64,000 nucleotides of DNA from Prorocentrum cordatum (taxonomy: Eukaryota; Sar; Dinophyceae; Prorocentrales; Prorocentraceae): NCBI GenBank assembly GCA_963575745.1, contig CAUYUJ010016059.1:642849-706848 (forward strand), read 5' to 3'. The notes beneath the pieces are model-generated. The model was given only the letters and a program-made list of their open reading frames with translations, was not told the DNA's origin and made no database searches. Below, one piece after another: positions 9,749-20,568 of the stretch. The first letter of the stretch is position 1. Every line of letters begins with the position of its first letter. Made by a program: the position numbers and the translations under genes.

Positions 9749-12227
9749 CTGGGCATGCGGATGCACAGGGGCGACGAGGAAGGAGGAGAGAGGAGGAACG
9801 GAGAGGAGGAGGATGAAAATGAGTAGAGGGAGGGAGCGAGGGAGGAGGGAGGGAGGGAGGCAGAAGGGAGGAGTCAGCAGGGAGGAGAAGGCAGGAAGTG
9901 GCAGGAGGCAGGAGGACTATGCTAGGGGGAGGAGGGAAGGAAAAGGGGGAGACGAGTCAGCTAAGGGGCTCTCAGGGGCTTCACCGCGCACTGTGGTATC
10001 CCAGAGGGTCTTGGAGCCATCTCTGGCTGGTCTTGCAGCGCTGCGAAAAAGCTCCAGTCGTGACTCCCTTCTCGACGCCCAGTCCTGAGCGCCCCTCCCT
10101 TCGCTCTCGCAGTCGATACCTGGACCAGCATTTCATCGTCAATCTGGCCTTGCTCTGTGTCCCCAATAGTTCTGGGGGTACCGGAAGTCCGGGGAGGGTA
10201 CCTGTAGTCTTGGGGAGGAGTACCAGTAGTCTGGGGTGGGGTACCTGCAGTCCATGGGGAGGGTACCAGTAGTCCGGGGTGGATACCTGCAGTCTAGGGG
10301 GAACGCGTGTTCACGCGTCAACGCACGCATGGATGTAGTCCTGTGGGGGTACCTGTAGTCCGGGGGGGTACCTGTAGTCCGAGGGGGGATACCTGCAGTC
10401 CAGGGAGGGGTACCTGTAGTCCAGGGGAGGGGCACCTGTAGTTCGGGGGAGGGGGTACCTGTAGTCCAGGGGGTACCTGTAGTCCAGGGACCCAAAACTA
10501 TTGAGGGACACAGAGTGCCACCACGGCACCTGAGGAAACCCAAGTGGCGAGCAGCATGTTGTGATCACCCGCCTCCTCCTCCTCCCTGGGGAAGGCTGCT
10601 TCAAACGGGTCCCTTGGCCGCCTCCCGGGCAACACCAGGACCTGCTTTTCTTGAGCCGTGACCGTTGACGCGAAACAAACCGAAAACCACCACAACAGTC
10701 CACGACCCTGCCGGTCGAAAAATACGAATCGTACAGGCGGCCTCCAGGCGCCCGAAGAACACGAGCTCGTCGATCCGCCTGGGCTCCGAGACGCCGGCCG
10801 CCGCCGCCGGCACCGTTGCCGCCGCCAATGCCATAACGGCCGCCAGCGTCGCCGTAGCCGCCGCCGTCGTCGCCGCCGCCGCCATCGTCGTCGCCGCCGC
10901 CGTCGTCGCCGCCGCCGCCGTCGTCGCCGCCGCCGCCGTTGCCGCCGCTGCCGCCGTCGCCTCTGCCGCCACCAGCCGCCACTGTCGGCACACGACACCG
11001 CCGCCGCCGCAGCCACGGGCCGCCGCCGCGGTCGCCCTCGGCCCGCCTGGGCCCCGAGACGTCGGCCGCGCCGGCGGCCGCCGCCATCTGCTCTAGGCGC
11101 TTGCGGGCCTTGCCCCGCTGTGAGGGTCGGAGCGGTGAGGGCGGCTCCCTCTGACCCACTCCCCCGTCCTTGCACATCCTCCTCTTCCCGTCGTCGTCGG
11201 CGGTGTCCTCCTACTTCCCCTCCTCGTCCTCCTTCTCCTCCTCCTCCTTCTCCTCCTCCTCATCCTCCTCCTCCTCCACCCCCTCCTTTTCCTCCACAGG
11301 GGCACACTAGGAGCACGATCATCCTCAGTCCCCTGACTGCGTGCGGAGGGTATCTAGCCCCCTCCAGTTTGGTGTATGTCTCACGGTTTGGTTAGCAATC
11401 CGACTGTCTTCGGTTTCAAAATGTTACTTCCGCTGCAGCATGGGTCTCATGTTCGGATCCGCGCTGTGCTCTCGTCGTTCGGAATGGCGCTCTCGCCCCA
11501 GCGTGGGCCACGTTCCTGGATCCCACATGTCTCGCAAGTTCCTCAGGTCTGGCAGATCTCGCAGGCCCCACAGTTCCCACAGGTCCGACAGGTCCCACAG
11601 ATGTCTCAGGTCGCCCCAGCGGTCCCGCAAGTGTCGCAAATCTCGTAGGTCCCACAAGGCCTACAGGGCCCACAGGTCCCGCAGGTCATACAGGTGTCGT
11701 TAGTCACACGGGTCCCACAAATGTCCCCGAGGTCCCACAGGTCCCGCTGGTCTCCAGGTTCCACAGGTCTCGCAGGCTTCCCTTGTCCCACAGCTCCCGC
11801 AGGTTCCACAGGTCCCACAGGTGTCGCAGGTCCCACAGGACTTAACATGCCACAGAGGTCCCTCAGGTCGCACCCACACAAGTCCCATACGTCTCACAAG
11901 TCCCACAATGTGTCAGTTCCCTGCTGCCTCACGTGTCCCAAAGGTCTCACAGGTCCCACAGGCCATGGGCAGAAGTCGCACAGTTCCACACGTCCCACAG
12001 ATCGCACACGTCCCACAGTTCCCACCTGCCCCACAGGTCCCACAGGTCACCCTTGCTGCTATTAGGGCGCGCTGGGATAATGGAGTTTCAGGTCGGCTAT
12101 GACACGCGTCCGAGGATAGAGACAAAACAGCGCAGTGGGAATGGACGGGGGAGACATCGGATGCCAGATGTGGCGCGAGTTGGCGCGAGCGCACCTAGCT
12201 TGCCACTCCCACCTCTCACTTCTCCTC

Positions 12228-12269
<42 letters not shown>

Positions 12270-15200
12270 CCTCCTCCTTCTCCTCCTCCTCCTCCTCCTC
12301 CTCCTCCTCCTCCACACTCCCTCGCTCCTGGGGTTCGACGGGCGTCAGAGGATTGGAGCGAGTTCTGGGTGGCTTCGGTTCTAATGCGGAGAGGGGCACA
12401 AGCAGCAAGGGTGGAGGGGGAAGAGGGATCGGGAACAACTCTGAACACGACAGACACCATTACCGCGAACTCAAGCTAACCTTCTCGTCCTCCCCAGCCT
12501 TGGTGAACGTTGAAGATGCTCGCGAAGCACTTGATCATGCTACTTGGGACTGTATGTCCAAGGCTGTCCAATCGTACGTATGCAGGCTCCAAGACTCCAA
12601 TATCTCAGCACTCCGAGACGACCCGCTCTACCCTTTCCCCGCAAAGATTTCCGACGCCGCGATTTTTCGAAACGTGTCTCCTCAGAGCTAACCGCCCCAT
12701 TTTCGGGACCGCTTTCTCGTCGCATGCCATCTCTTGGTGGCTCCATGGTCGCAAAGCGCTTGCCATGTCTTCTTCGCGGCTGGGGTATGGGATGTGGGTC
12801 CTCCTCCTCCTCCTCCTCCTCCTAGTGCTCTTGATCCTCTTGCGCTGGGGCCTCACTTGGCACCAGCAGAGGCATGACCTGCGGCGTGGTGTGCGGATTC
12901 CAGCCCTGCATGCCAGCCCACCGCAGCAAATACTCGCTGGGGCTGACCACCTCAGCAGTACCCCGGCCCGAACCAGGCTCATCTGCGAGGCCGGGATATA
13001 TCCAGATCCACCGCCTGAGGAAGCGACGTCATGGGAACCCAGCGGTCGGTGGATATGGATGCATTTCGGCCCCCATGCGCCGCGCGCGCCCGAATATGTG
13101 TCTATCTACCATCTGCCGAGGTCCCCCGAGCTCGATCCCACAGGCGGTGCTTATGTATTAATTCCCACCTCGGATCATCCAAACCCTTCCCCCAGACTGG
13201 GGCGTCGGGAACAAATCACGACGGGCGCCTGGGTTCCGTCTCGGGCTCTCTCGCGAGCTTGAGAAATCACGCGCGTGTCGAAAGCTACAGCCATGCATGT
13301 TTACGACCGCCGCGAGCCGTTGCGTTTTTTTTCGAATGGTCTCGGGACTTGGGGCTGACCCAGCTGTTCCGATCTACCCAAAATCGCGAGGCACTCGCCT
13401 GATACCCGACATCGAAGCGCGCTCACTTCCCACGACGTGTGTTTTCACAACCCCTCTCAATCCGTGGGCCACCAGACCCTCGATCCCATCATCGGGACCA
13501 TCATATTGTTGTTGGTCCAGGCCCGTCGGCTCGACGGCCCGCGCCACCCCGAGGCCAACATCGAGGAAACACCTCAGGTTCAAATACCTACGACGCCGAG
13601 AGAGCCTGGGTCCTGGCACCTGCCCCCGTCCTGGCCACCTCATACGCGCCCAAGCCCTGACCCTGATCGCGACCGGCCAGCCCGACCAGGCCCTAGATCG
13701 CCAGGTAACCTCGGCCAGCAGACCTCCGCCCCCGGCGGCGATCGACTGGCGACGACGCAGCGACGCAGCGCTCCGATCAATGGACCTGGATCTTCTGTGG
13801 CCGGCTCCTGCAAGAACCCCTGTTGACGTCTCACTTCGACCTCCGCCACCTTCCGCCAGCCTTCCGCGGGCCCGCCCCAGCCATATACTTCCGCCGGCCT
13901 CTGGCGAGAGCGAGGTGGCGCCGAGAGCGAGGCCATCTCTGGAACGCCCGCCCAAGAAAAGGTGCTCGGCGTCCGGGGCGCCCGCAGCGGCGACAGCAGG
14001 GGACGCGAGGGCTTCAGGCTGGCCCCCCCCCCAAGCTCCAGATCTGACCGCAACGTTCACGCTCCCCCGAAACGCGGCCGAAGACGGCGGAGCTCGGCCG
14101 ACGCATTCCTGCTGGTGCCCACGCGCAGCTAAGTTAAACCTGTGGATCCAGAAGCAGGAGGATCAGAAGCACCAGAGGCAGGCGAGGAGGAGGAGGAGGA
14201 GCAACATGGAGGAGAAGCGAGAGCAGGAGCCGGATGAGGATAACGAGAAGGAGCTTGTTCGACGACGATTGGCTTGTGGGTACCAGCGCCTATGGTGACC
14301 ACTCATGATGCACTGGTTAGGTTAGCCTGCTGAAAAATGGTGGAAGAGAAGCCCCACCGCGAGATTGAAGGACAATCGCCAGCAGAAGGAGGAGGGAGGA
14401 CGGAGGATCAGCAGGACGACCCGCGACCCACGATCGACCGACGGGGCAACAGTCCGATCAACGGATCCTGGCCTCCTGAGCTCAACACGACGTCAGCCAG
14501 GCGGACCGTCTGCTGCTCCAGGAAGTCCACCTCGGCGTCGAGGAGTGTGTCTAGCTGCTGGCCGTTCGCAGTTCGCGCCCACCGCAGCGGCCCGTGGGTC
14601 ATGACGACGACCGTCGTCGCGTTGAACGCGATGCGCAGGTACTTGGCGAGCACGGTGTAGTACCCGTACCCCTGGTAATCGTGCACGTGGACGACGTCGA
14701 ACAGGTGAGAGCGCTCGCGCAGCCACCTGTACACGCTCCAGGCGGTCTTCGCGTGAAACATCACGCCGTCCACCTGTCGAAGATGGCCGCCGTGCGGGGG
14801 GGGGAAGGAGGGAGGGGAGGAGGGAGTGGAAGAGAGCAGGGCGTTGGAGGGAGGGGGCATGGGAGAGACGGAGGGAAGAGGAGCGGGGAGGAGTAAAGAG
14901 AGAGAGAGAGAGAGACTCGAAATGGCAGGATGAGGGGAAAGACGAGGAGGCCCCCTGACCTGGCCCTGAAACGTCTGCAGGAGGGGTATCAACTCGATCC
15001 CCATCTGCATGTACTGGGCGCGCCAATAATCAAAATCCCCCTCCACACTGTGCGAGACATTGCCCTGCGTGAAGAGGAGCGTCACGCTGTGACCGGCCCC
15101 TGCGAGCGCCTTCGCGAGGGCAATGCAATCAGTCCTCTTCGTCCCGTGCATTGTATGTTTACGCTGCTTCTACATATGCCACACCACCAAAGTTTCCCCT

Positions 15201-15543
15201 CGGTTCGTGCCATTAGCCATGGTGTTGCTTGCAATGTTGCAGCTTTCACCTCCAATGCCTTCTCCGAGTTCTGGACCTTCTCATGCAAGTCCTCGTCATG
15301 CTGCTGCTCCTCCTCCTCCTCCTCCTCCTTCTCCTATTCCTCCTTTGCCTCCTTCTCCTCCTCCTCCTTCTCCTCCTCCTCCTCCTCCTCCTCCCTTCTG
15401 CCTGTCGGGTGGGTGGGTGGACAATCGTGCGAGCAAGCTTTTGCTACAGGCGCCTCCGCGAGAGCACTGTAGAAGGTGCCGATGCCAGAACTGGTCACAA
15501 CGCCCTGGAAGGAAGAAGCCACGATGCAAACGCGCAGCAGCTC
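9592..15543 (-). CDS. GT4-family glycosyltransferase, six recognised exons (both ends missing)
   Basis: Six minus-strand exons at 15,543-15,454, 15,109-14,960, 14,773-14,492, 12,950-12,852, 10,783-10,742 and 9,748-9,592 join in frame to about 272 codons. In order they give the N-terminal glycine loop (SSGIGTFYSALAE), the GT4 acceptor-domain signatures HVHDYQG and VMTHGP, the interdomain SPSEYLLRW, and the start of the nucleotide-sugar domain with VFFGRLE and RKGIVDFCDAV. This is the established order of a GT-B fold retaining glycosyltransferase (GT4 type). Donors are GC after exons A, D and E, and GT after B, C and F; all acceptors are AG. The 5' start and the C-terminal half, including the expected E-x7-E region, were not found. 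Introns carry at least five tandem arrays. Donor sugar and acceptor cannot be read from the sequence. An unprocessed, apparently intact segment argues against a retrocopy. Confidence 0.85.
9770..9965. repeat. Purine-rich GGAGGGA tract in glycosyltransferase intron
   Basis: About 200 bp of almost pure purine on the plus strand made of GGAGG, GAGGGAGG and AGGAGG words, lying in the intron between exons E and F. Confidence 0.85.
10153..10515. mobile_element. Minisatellite enclosed by inverted repeats, inside an intron
   Basis: The left arm CTCTGTGTCCCCAATAGTT at 10,153 is matched by the right arm AACTATTGAGGGACACAGAG ending at 10,515, its imperfect reverse complement over about 24 bp. Between the arms lies an array of roughly 20-25-bp units of the type GGGGTACCTGTAGTCC with about 14 copies. 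The arrangement suggests a small non-autonomous terminal-inverted-repeat element carrying a minisatellite. I see no clear target-site duplication. Confidence 0.65.
10742..10783 (-). CDS. Glycosyltransferase exon E (42-bp microexon)
   Basis: Fourteen codons PRRIDELVFFGRLE. FFGRLE is the hallmark at the start of the second domain in this family. The acceptor CGGAG ends at 10,784 and the GC donor is at 10,741-10,740. The left boundary is the least certain, because a GCC repeat lies immediately upstream and could be part of the exon. Confidence 0.75.
10785..11090. repeat. GCC/GTC trinucleotide tract
   Basis: GCCGCC, GTCGTC and CGCCGC runs abut glycosyltransferase exon E on its upstream side. Ala-, Arg- or Gly-rich frames are open on both strands and are not supported as genes. 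Confidence 0.85.
11205..11292. repeat. CTC/CTT microsatellite
   Basis: Pyrimidine-only CTCCTC and CTTCTC run inside the intron between exons D and E. Confidence 0.93.
11516..12052. repeat. GTCCCACAG minisatellite in glycosyltransferase intron
   Basis: About 540 bp of 9- and 15-bp units such as GGTCCCACAG, GGTCTCGCAG and AAGTCCCACA. Repeating Val-Pro-Gln and Gly-Pro-Val frames on the two strands are produced by the unit length. Located between exons D and E. Confidence 0.95.
12225..12312. repeat. CTCCTG then CTC microsatellite
   Basis: CTGCTC hexamers change into pure CTC. Intronic, between exons D and E. The remaining sequence 12,053-12,851 outside this tract shows nothing recognisable. Confidence 0.95.
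12852..12950 (-). CDS. Glycosyltransferase exon D
   Basis: Thirty-three codons reading VVSPSEYLLRW, then GMQGWNPHTTPQVMP. Joined to exon C this gives ADVVSPSEYLLRW, the typical GT4 link between domains. The acceptor is GCTGAG and the donor GC at 12,851-12,850. A GT donor at 12,856 would break the frame with exon E. Confidence 0.8.
12951..14491 (-). other. Large intron between glycosyltransferase exons C and D
   Basis: 1,541 bp bounded by GT (14,491) and AG (12,951) on the minus strand. It contains a short AGGAGG run near 14,185-14,205 and otherwise no identifiable repeat or second gene, although several frames are open on both strands. Confidence 0.65.
14492..14773 (-). CDS. Glycosyltransferase exon C
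   Basis: Ninety-four codons starting VDGVMFHAKTAW, containing DVVHVHDYQG, VVVMTHGPLRW and a helix-rich EVDFLEQQTVRLAD end. The upstream intron is 186 bp, a multiple of three, so the reading frame runs through it. The donor is GT at 14,491-14,490. Confidence 0.87.
14774..14959 (-). other. 186-bp intron with GGGAGG and (GA)n tract
   Basis: GT...AG intron between exons B and C. On the plus strand it holds GGGAGGGGAGGAGGGAG and a GA run at about 14,896-14,914. Confidence 0.75.
14960..15109 (-). CDS. Glycosyltransferase exon B
   Basis: Fifty codons from ALAGAGHSVTLLFTQG to LIPLLQTFQGQ. The acceptor AG is at 15,111-15,110 and the donor GT at 14,959-14,958. An upstream in-frame ATG at 15,151 lies in the intron and is not a start. 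Confidence 0.85.
15300..15396. repeat. CTC microsatellite in intron A-B
   Basis: CTCCTC/CTTCTC run within the 344-bp intron between exons A and B. Confidence 0.95.
15454..15543 (-). CDS. Glycosyltransferase exon A
   Basis: Thirty codons reading ELLRVCIVASSFQGVV, then the glycine-rich loop SSGIGTFYSALAE. The acceptor is TTTCCAG at 15,544 and the donor is GC at 15,453-15,452. Splicing to exon B gives the continuous YSALAEALAGAGHSV expected in this family. Confidence 0.85.
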
Positions 15544-15942
15544 CTGGAAATGAAAGGCGAGCAACATACCGAACAAACTCCCGATACCCGCCACCGTGCC
15601 GTAAGCACTGACTGAAGTTTCCTCAGGTCCAGTCGAGTTCTCTACACTGAGTCGAAATACTCTTTCATGGGCCACGATACAGGAGCTCCACGCGCGTATT
15701 GGGTTCCTCGAAATGGCTTCTTCCCGAAATGAAGAATCGCTGGAACAAAAACAAGATGCTTACAACTGGCAGGAGGGTGGCATGCGAAAACCAACAATCA
15801 AAAGACACATCTCTCGGACACCCTTCGCAGGTCCCCAGAGCGTCGCGGAAGTCCCCGAGAGGGCTCCGGGGGGGCCAGACGTTCAAACCACATTGAAACC
15901 AACTCGACCCTCCAACCTTGTCGCCGTCATCGCACAAAGTTT

Positions 15943-15968
15943 CTTTGACTACGACGTCGTAGTCAAAG
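15943..15968. repeat. 26-bp perfect palindrome
   Basis: CTTTGACTACGAC is followed directly by its exact reverse complement GTCGTAGTCAAAG, with no spacer. The symmetry stops at both ends. It lies about 400 bp upstream of the first recognised glycosyltransferase exon. Confidence 0.95.
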
Positions 15969-16089
15969 GGACTGTTGCGACCCAGCCCATGAACGGACAT
16001 CGAGGTGAATGGCGGAGCAAGGTCCCATCGCCTCGAATTCTTGCTGGTCCCACAGCTCAGTCCCTGCCCAGATCCCAGTCCACCCTCTA

Positions 16090-16870
16090 CGTACCAGCGT
16101 GATGCAGCTCGCCCTCGCTCGCCTCATCGCTCCTACTCTTCCTCGTCCTCGTCTGCCACCCTCTCTCTTGAGTCCTTCTCCCCATCCACCCCGACATTCC
16201 TTCTGTCCACGTTCTCATCTTCCCAATCTCCACCGTGCTCCTGGTCCTTCATAACCTTGTCCCCCTCTTCCACTTCCAACTTCTTTCTCCTCACCTTTCC
16301 CCTCATCCTCTCCCTTGTTTGCCCCTCCTCCTCCTCCTCCTCCTCCTCCTCCTCCTCCTCCTCCTCATCCACCTCCTTCCTCCATCCCCTCCCCTCCATA
16401 TCCCCCCTGCACCATCATCCTCCACCTCGTCATCTCCTGGTCCTCCTCGTCTTACTCCTCTCTCCTCATTCCTCTTCTTCCTCATCCTTCTCATCATCGA
16501 CCTCCTCATCCTCAATCTCCTCAGCACCCCTCACCCTCCTCGTCCTCACCCTCTCATTAATCCCTACCCTTGATCGTCATCCTCGCCCTTAACCCCAACC
16601 CTTCACCTCATCATCCCCACTCTGGCCAGCATCGCCAATGCTCTGCTTCCCGTCGCCCTCCTCCTTCCTCCCCCGCCCCATCCCACAGGCCCCTTGGGAT
16701 TCCCAAGAGCCCCCAACAAATCCGAATCATTCTTCCAATTCCTCGAAAAATGTCGGAGGTCCTCTCTCCTCCTCATCGACATCCTCCTCCTTCTTCTCCT
16801 CCTCCTCCTACTCCTCCTCCTCCTCCTCCTCCTCCTCCTCCTCCTTCTCCTCTTCATCATCCCTCTCCCC
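16090..16870. repeat. Pyrimidine-rich region with CTC microsatellites
   Basis: Almost 800 bp strongly biased to C and T on the plus strand, including pure CTC runs at about 16,325-16,365 and 16,783-16,855. Leu-, Ser- and Pro-rich frames reflect composition. Confidence 0.9.
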
Positions 16871-18424
16871 AGCGACGGCAACGACGGACGACGGACGACG
16901 ACGACGATCGATAGCAACGGACGTGGGATGATAACGAAAGACGACGATCGACGACGATGGCGGACGACAACGTCGACGACGGACGACGGACAACGCCAGA
17001 CGACGACCGACCGCGGACCCCTTCAAAGTATGCTGTTTGGGGGGCTTCGACATGCGGGGTAAGTTTGAAAGAGAAGGGCAGGAGGAGGGAGGGGAGTGCA
17101 ACGCACTTGTGGACCTTTTGGCCGTGACCGAGGGGGCGAACTACAGTCAACGACGCCGCGTGTGCACTCCAAATCATGCACATGCCCCTAACCTGGTATA
17201 CACCCGCGCTGCTACAATTTGATAGTCCCGGAGGGGAGTGCCAGGACAAGCAGGAGGAGGGGCAGGAGAAAGAGCCACATACCCCCGCCCGCAGGAGAGC
17301 CCGAAACAGCACCGCAGACCTCCCACGCCGTGAGCCTTTTGTGCAACGTGGACTCCCCCCTGAGTCTGGTCTCTCATCCCGAGCTGTCTCTGGACGGCCC
17401 CAGGGCCTGGGGAGGGCCCCTGGAGGCCGAGGCTGGGCAAAAATCTCCCGACGTGAACTTTCTCCACCCGGGGGTAGACCTGGGTGCGCAGACCGCTGCT
17501 ACCGCATCGCGTTCAGCAACTGGGGGACCCCACTGGGCCCGCACCGAAGGTCACTCAGGCGAAAGGTCACTCTTACGTCGAGTCGACTTTAGCAAGCCAC
17601 TCTTCAGTGAAACCGACCTGGATCCAGACCCAGCGGGCGCAGGCCCGCAAGGAGTGCGGCCGCAGCACCTCCTCGAGAACCGAGGGAGGGCAACACGCGC
17701 CAGTCGACCTGGCAGGGCAGGCTGGTCATCGCGCTCACACGTGCGTTTTGTTGTCCGGGAGATGATCCAAGATGCTCCTCGATGGTCCTCGCCGAAAACG
17801 AATGCAGCACACGTCCGAGCGATGCCAAGCAAAGATTCCTGCCAACCTCCCGTGCACAACGAGATGAGGCCTGGCCCCCCCCCCCAGGCGGCGCGGCGGA
17901 CCCCCCCGGGCTCCGTCGCCGATCCTCCAGCGCACGGGGCGGGGCCCTCCTCGACCTCGGCCGGCGCACCGCGCCCGCCCGCCCACCACGTCGGTCTCGA
18001 GCCCGGCCCGCTCGCGGGTCCGGTAGCTACTGCCCCGGGTCATTGCAGACCTCCTGCACTGGGTCAGTCAGGCTTGATTTGCAGCATCCTGCAGGATCCT
18101 GCACGCAAGCCCGGGTCAGTCCACCCCTGGATATGCAGGATCTTGCAAAATCTGGCGCTCTGGCCGACCACCCGTTTGCACTGGCCCCCGTCTCAAGGCT
18201 CCCGCGCGGGGAGGCCGCGGGGCTGGCCAGGCCCAAGGAGGGAGGGGAGGACAGGGATATCATCGAGGAGGGCGAAGGACCGCCGCGCGCCGCCCCGCGG
18301 AGGAACACTGGGAGAACAGGATCCATTCGGATCGACGCGGCAAGAGGAAGCGTCGAGCTCCATGGCGCCGTCTGGGGTCCCTCCTTGGTTGGAGGGACCG
18401 CAAGGGTGAACCGATAGCTCAAAA
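16871..18424. other. GC-rich stretch without recognisable gene
   Basis: It starts with ACGACGG words (16,875-17,010). Frames of 100-400 codons are open but show no conserved motif or convincing exon. A short segment at about 17,533-17,580 resembles 49,737-49,786 (CTGGGCCCRCACCRAAGG). One dispersed repeat is listed separately. Confidence 0.5.
17738..17833 (+). repeat. Dispersed repeat D1, partial copy
   Basis: ACGTGCGTTTTGTTG, GATGCTCCTCGATGGTCCTC and CGAGCGATGCCAAGC align with 31,167-31,296 and 52,575-52,702 in the same orientation. The left third of the repeat is missing here. Confidence 0.75.
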
Positions 18425-19200
18425 TCAACTGCGACTGTACTCATATCCCACCCTGTCTGGCGGACGAAAACAGCCCAGGCCGCAACCATCCACACTTGGC
18501 CGGGGGCAGATGCGATCCCCCCTCAGAGGGGAGGACAGGGGTGTGGCGGGGAAGCGCGCGCCCGCGCCGAGCCCCTGGAAGGCAAACTCTCTGGCAAGGG
18601 CGGAATGGGCACGTCGCATGGGTCGGAATGGAACCGCAACCTCTGGCCACTGAGGTCTCGAAGCGGCTCCTGCGGCACGCCTCCCCTCCCCTCCAACCTG
18701 CAGGCCGCAGCCCCCGACCCGGACCGAGGGGGAAACAAAAACTGCGGCGGCCGCTCGCAGCCCGAGAGCCGCCACGCAACAGAGCCGCCTGCGCGCACAA
18801 GAGAGGCCCCGGGCAGGCGCGGCCTCCAGTGCGCGGCTCGCCGATCGCTGCGCCCGATGCGACACCAGCGGCCTGCGGTCGCATTCGCAGCCTGTGTTCT
18901 TGCGATCAACCGCCAAAGGGTTAGGGACCTCCTAACTTCGGTTTCCGCCAAAAGGTTAGGGACCATGTATTGCTAATCAGCGGAGACGGCCGCGAGTCGC
19001 GTAGCACACACCAGACGCCAACTTGCACTGTGCAACGATCGCACTCGTTGCCTCGATGTCGTCCTCGTATTTCCCCGGAGCGGCCGCATGACTGTGATCA
19101 CAGTCGCCCCGCCCTCCTGAGCGCTGGACCCCCCGATCCCTCTCCCCTCACTCCAGCCCCCGCCCTGCCCGCCCCAGCGACCGTCAGGAGAAAAACGACG
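18425..19200. other. Non-genic stretch with a small direct repeat
   Basis: The word CCGCCAAA(A)GGTTAGGGACC occurs twice, about 36 bp apart, at 18,910-18,963. Nothing else is recognisable. Confidence 0.5.
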
Positions 19201-19204
19201 AGAC

Positions 19205-19640
19205 GGACGAGGCAGAATGGAGAAGGGAAGGGGGATGGTAGCAGCAGGATTGGGAACGGGGGGGGGGCGGGGGAGCGACGCAGGAGCGGGAAGGAGGGAG
19301 GGAGGGCGGGAAGGCGAAGATGGAAGGGGTGAGAGCGGGAGGAAGGGAGGGGGGGAAGGGAGGGGGGCGGAGGATGACGAGGAAATCGGGCGTGAGGGAG
19401 GAACGGGGACGGAGGGAGGGCGTTGGGAGGGAGGGGGAGGATGGAGGGAGGAGCGAGGCAGGCAGGAGGGGGAGGGGCGGGGGACGAGAGGGGACGGCGG
19501 GGGAGGGGGAGGGACAGGAGAACGGAGGAACGAGGCAGGAAATGAGGAAAGAAGGGGAAAGGGCGGAGCGAAGAGAAGGGACAAGGGAGGAGGGAGGAAG
19601 GACAGACGGAGTGAAGGGAGTGGGATGAGGTGGTGACGGA
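19205..19640. repeat. Long purine tract
   Basis: About 435 bp that are nearly all A and G on the plus strand, made of GGGAGG, GGGGGAGG and GAGGAAC words, with many runs of three or more G. The sequence could form triplexes or G-quadruplexes. No gene. Confidence 0.9.
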
Positions 19641-19651
19641 GAAAAAGCTTA

Positions 19652-19770
19652 CTACGGGTGCGGGCAGCGATGATCACAAGACAGATCATCAGTTTGGCCC
19701 CAGCGCCAGCCCAAACGGCGAGCATACATTGGACGCAATCCGATAGAACTGAGAGGGCCAACCACTGTGG
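19652..19770 (-). CDS. Possible membrane-segment exon (weak)
   Basis: One minus-strand frame reads QWLALSVLSDCVQCMLAVW followed by AGAGAKLMICLVIIAART, a hydrophobic stretch long enough for one or two membrane passes. It is followed by a possible GTAGTAAG donor. An acidic run (EEDDDDDAGDDTDAEEQ) in a different frame lies just upstream and could belong to the same gene through an intron, or could be microsatellite. No family is recognised. Confidence 0.22.
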
Positions 19771-20568
19771 GCCCCGTCGGCCTGCTCCTCGGCATCGGTA
19801 TCGTCGCCGGCGTCGTCGTCGTCGTCCTCCTCCGCCTCCTCCTCCTCCTCCTCTCCTCCTACTGCGGCTCCTCTGCAGCTGAGGCCGCCTCCTCCGAGGC
19901 CAGCCTGGGCACGCCCGCACACAAGCAACATCGGTTGAGCATTTGGTTGCCCCACCCATGGGTTGCGCCATGGCCGCGCTACCCATGGATTGCACCATGC
20001 GTTACGATATAGTTTACGCCATGGGTGCCGCCATCCATGGGCTGCGACATGTAATGCTCCATGGGGGGAAGGGCGAACAGACTCGAAGGGAGGAGCGGGG
20101 CGATGAGGAAGTGTGGCCCTCTGAACACTCAGAGGTAAAACTCCGATGCACGTATGAGTAGGTCATAAGTACCCCTTAAGTAACTTGCAGCATGCAGCCT
20201 AAGTAACTTAGTGAGACACTTGTGTGTAGCCCTGTGTAGCTAACGTAAGTCGCTAAACCACTCGAACTACTTATAACGGTGCACGTAGCATAAGTATGGC
20301 ACTCCTCCCAGCATAAGGACGAGACGGCACAACCTGTCCGGGCCGTTCAGGGTCCCTTCAGGGCCACTATCCGGCAATCTGCGATCCACTGCCCCCGCGC
20401 TGCCGTCCGCGCCTGCCAAGGCTCCCGCGGCCCCTTCGCGAGCAGAAATTGGGCGCAGGGAGAGGGGGGACGGCTGCTTAGAAGGAGGCTGCTTCTTGGA
20501 AGGCGTCGGGCCTACATCCACAGACAAAGCCCGCGCCTCTAAGAAGCAGGGGTCTAAGAAGCAGGGGT

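Noticed and set aside
12510-13262. 250-codon plus-strand open frame with a Leu run
   Set aside because: It overlaps, antisense, a well-supported glycosyltransferase exon and a CTC tract.
16005-16592. Ser/Leu-rich plus frames
   Set aside because: Compositional product of the pyrimidine-rich region.
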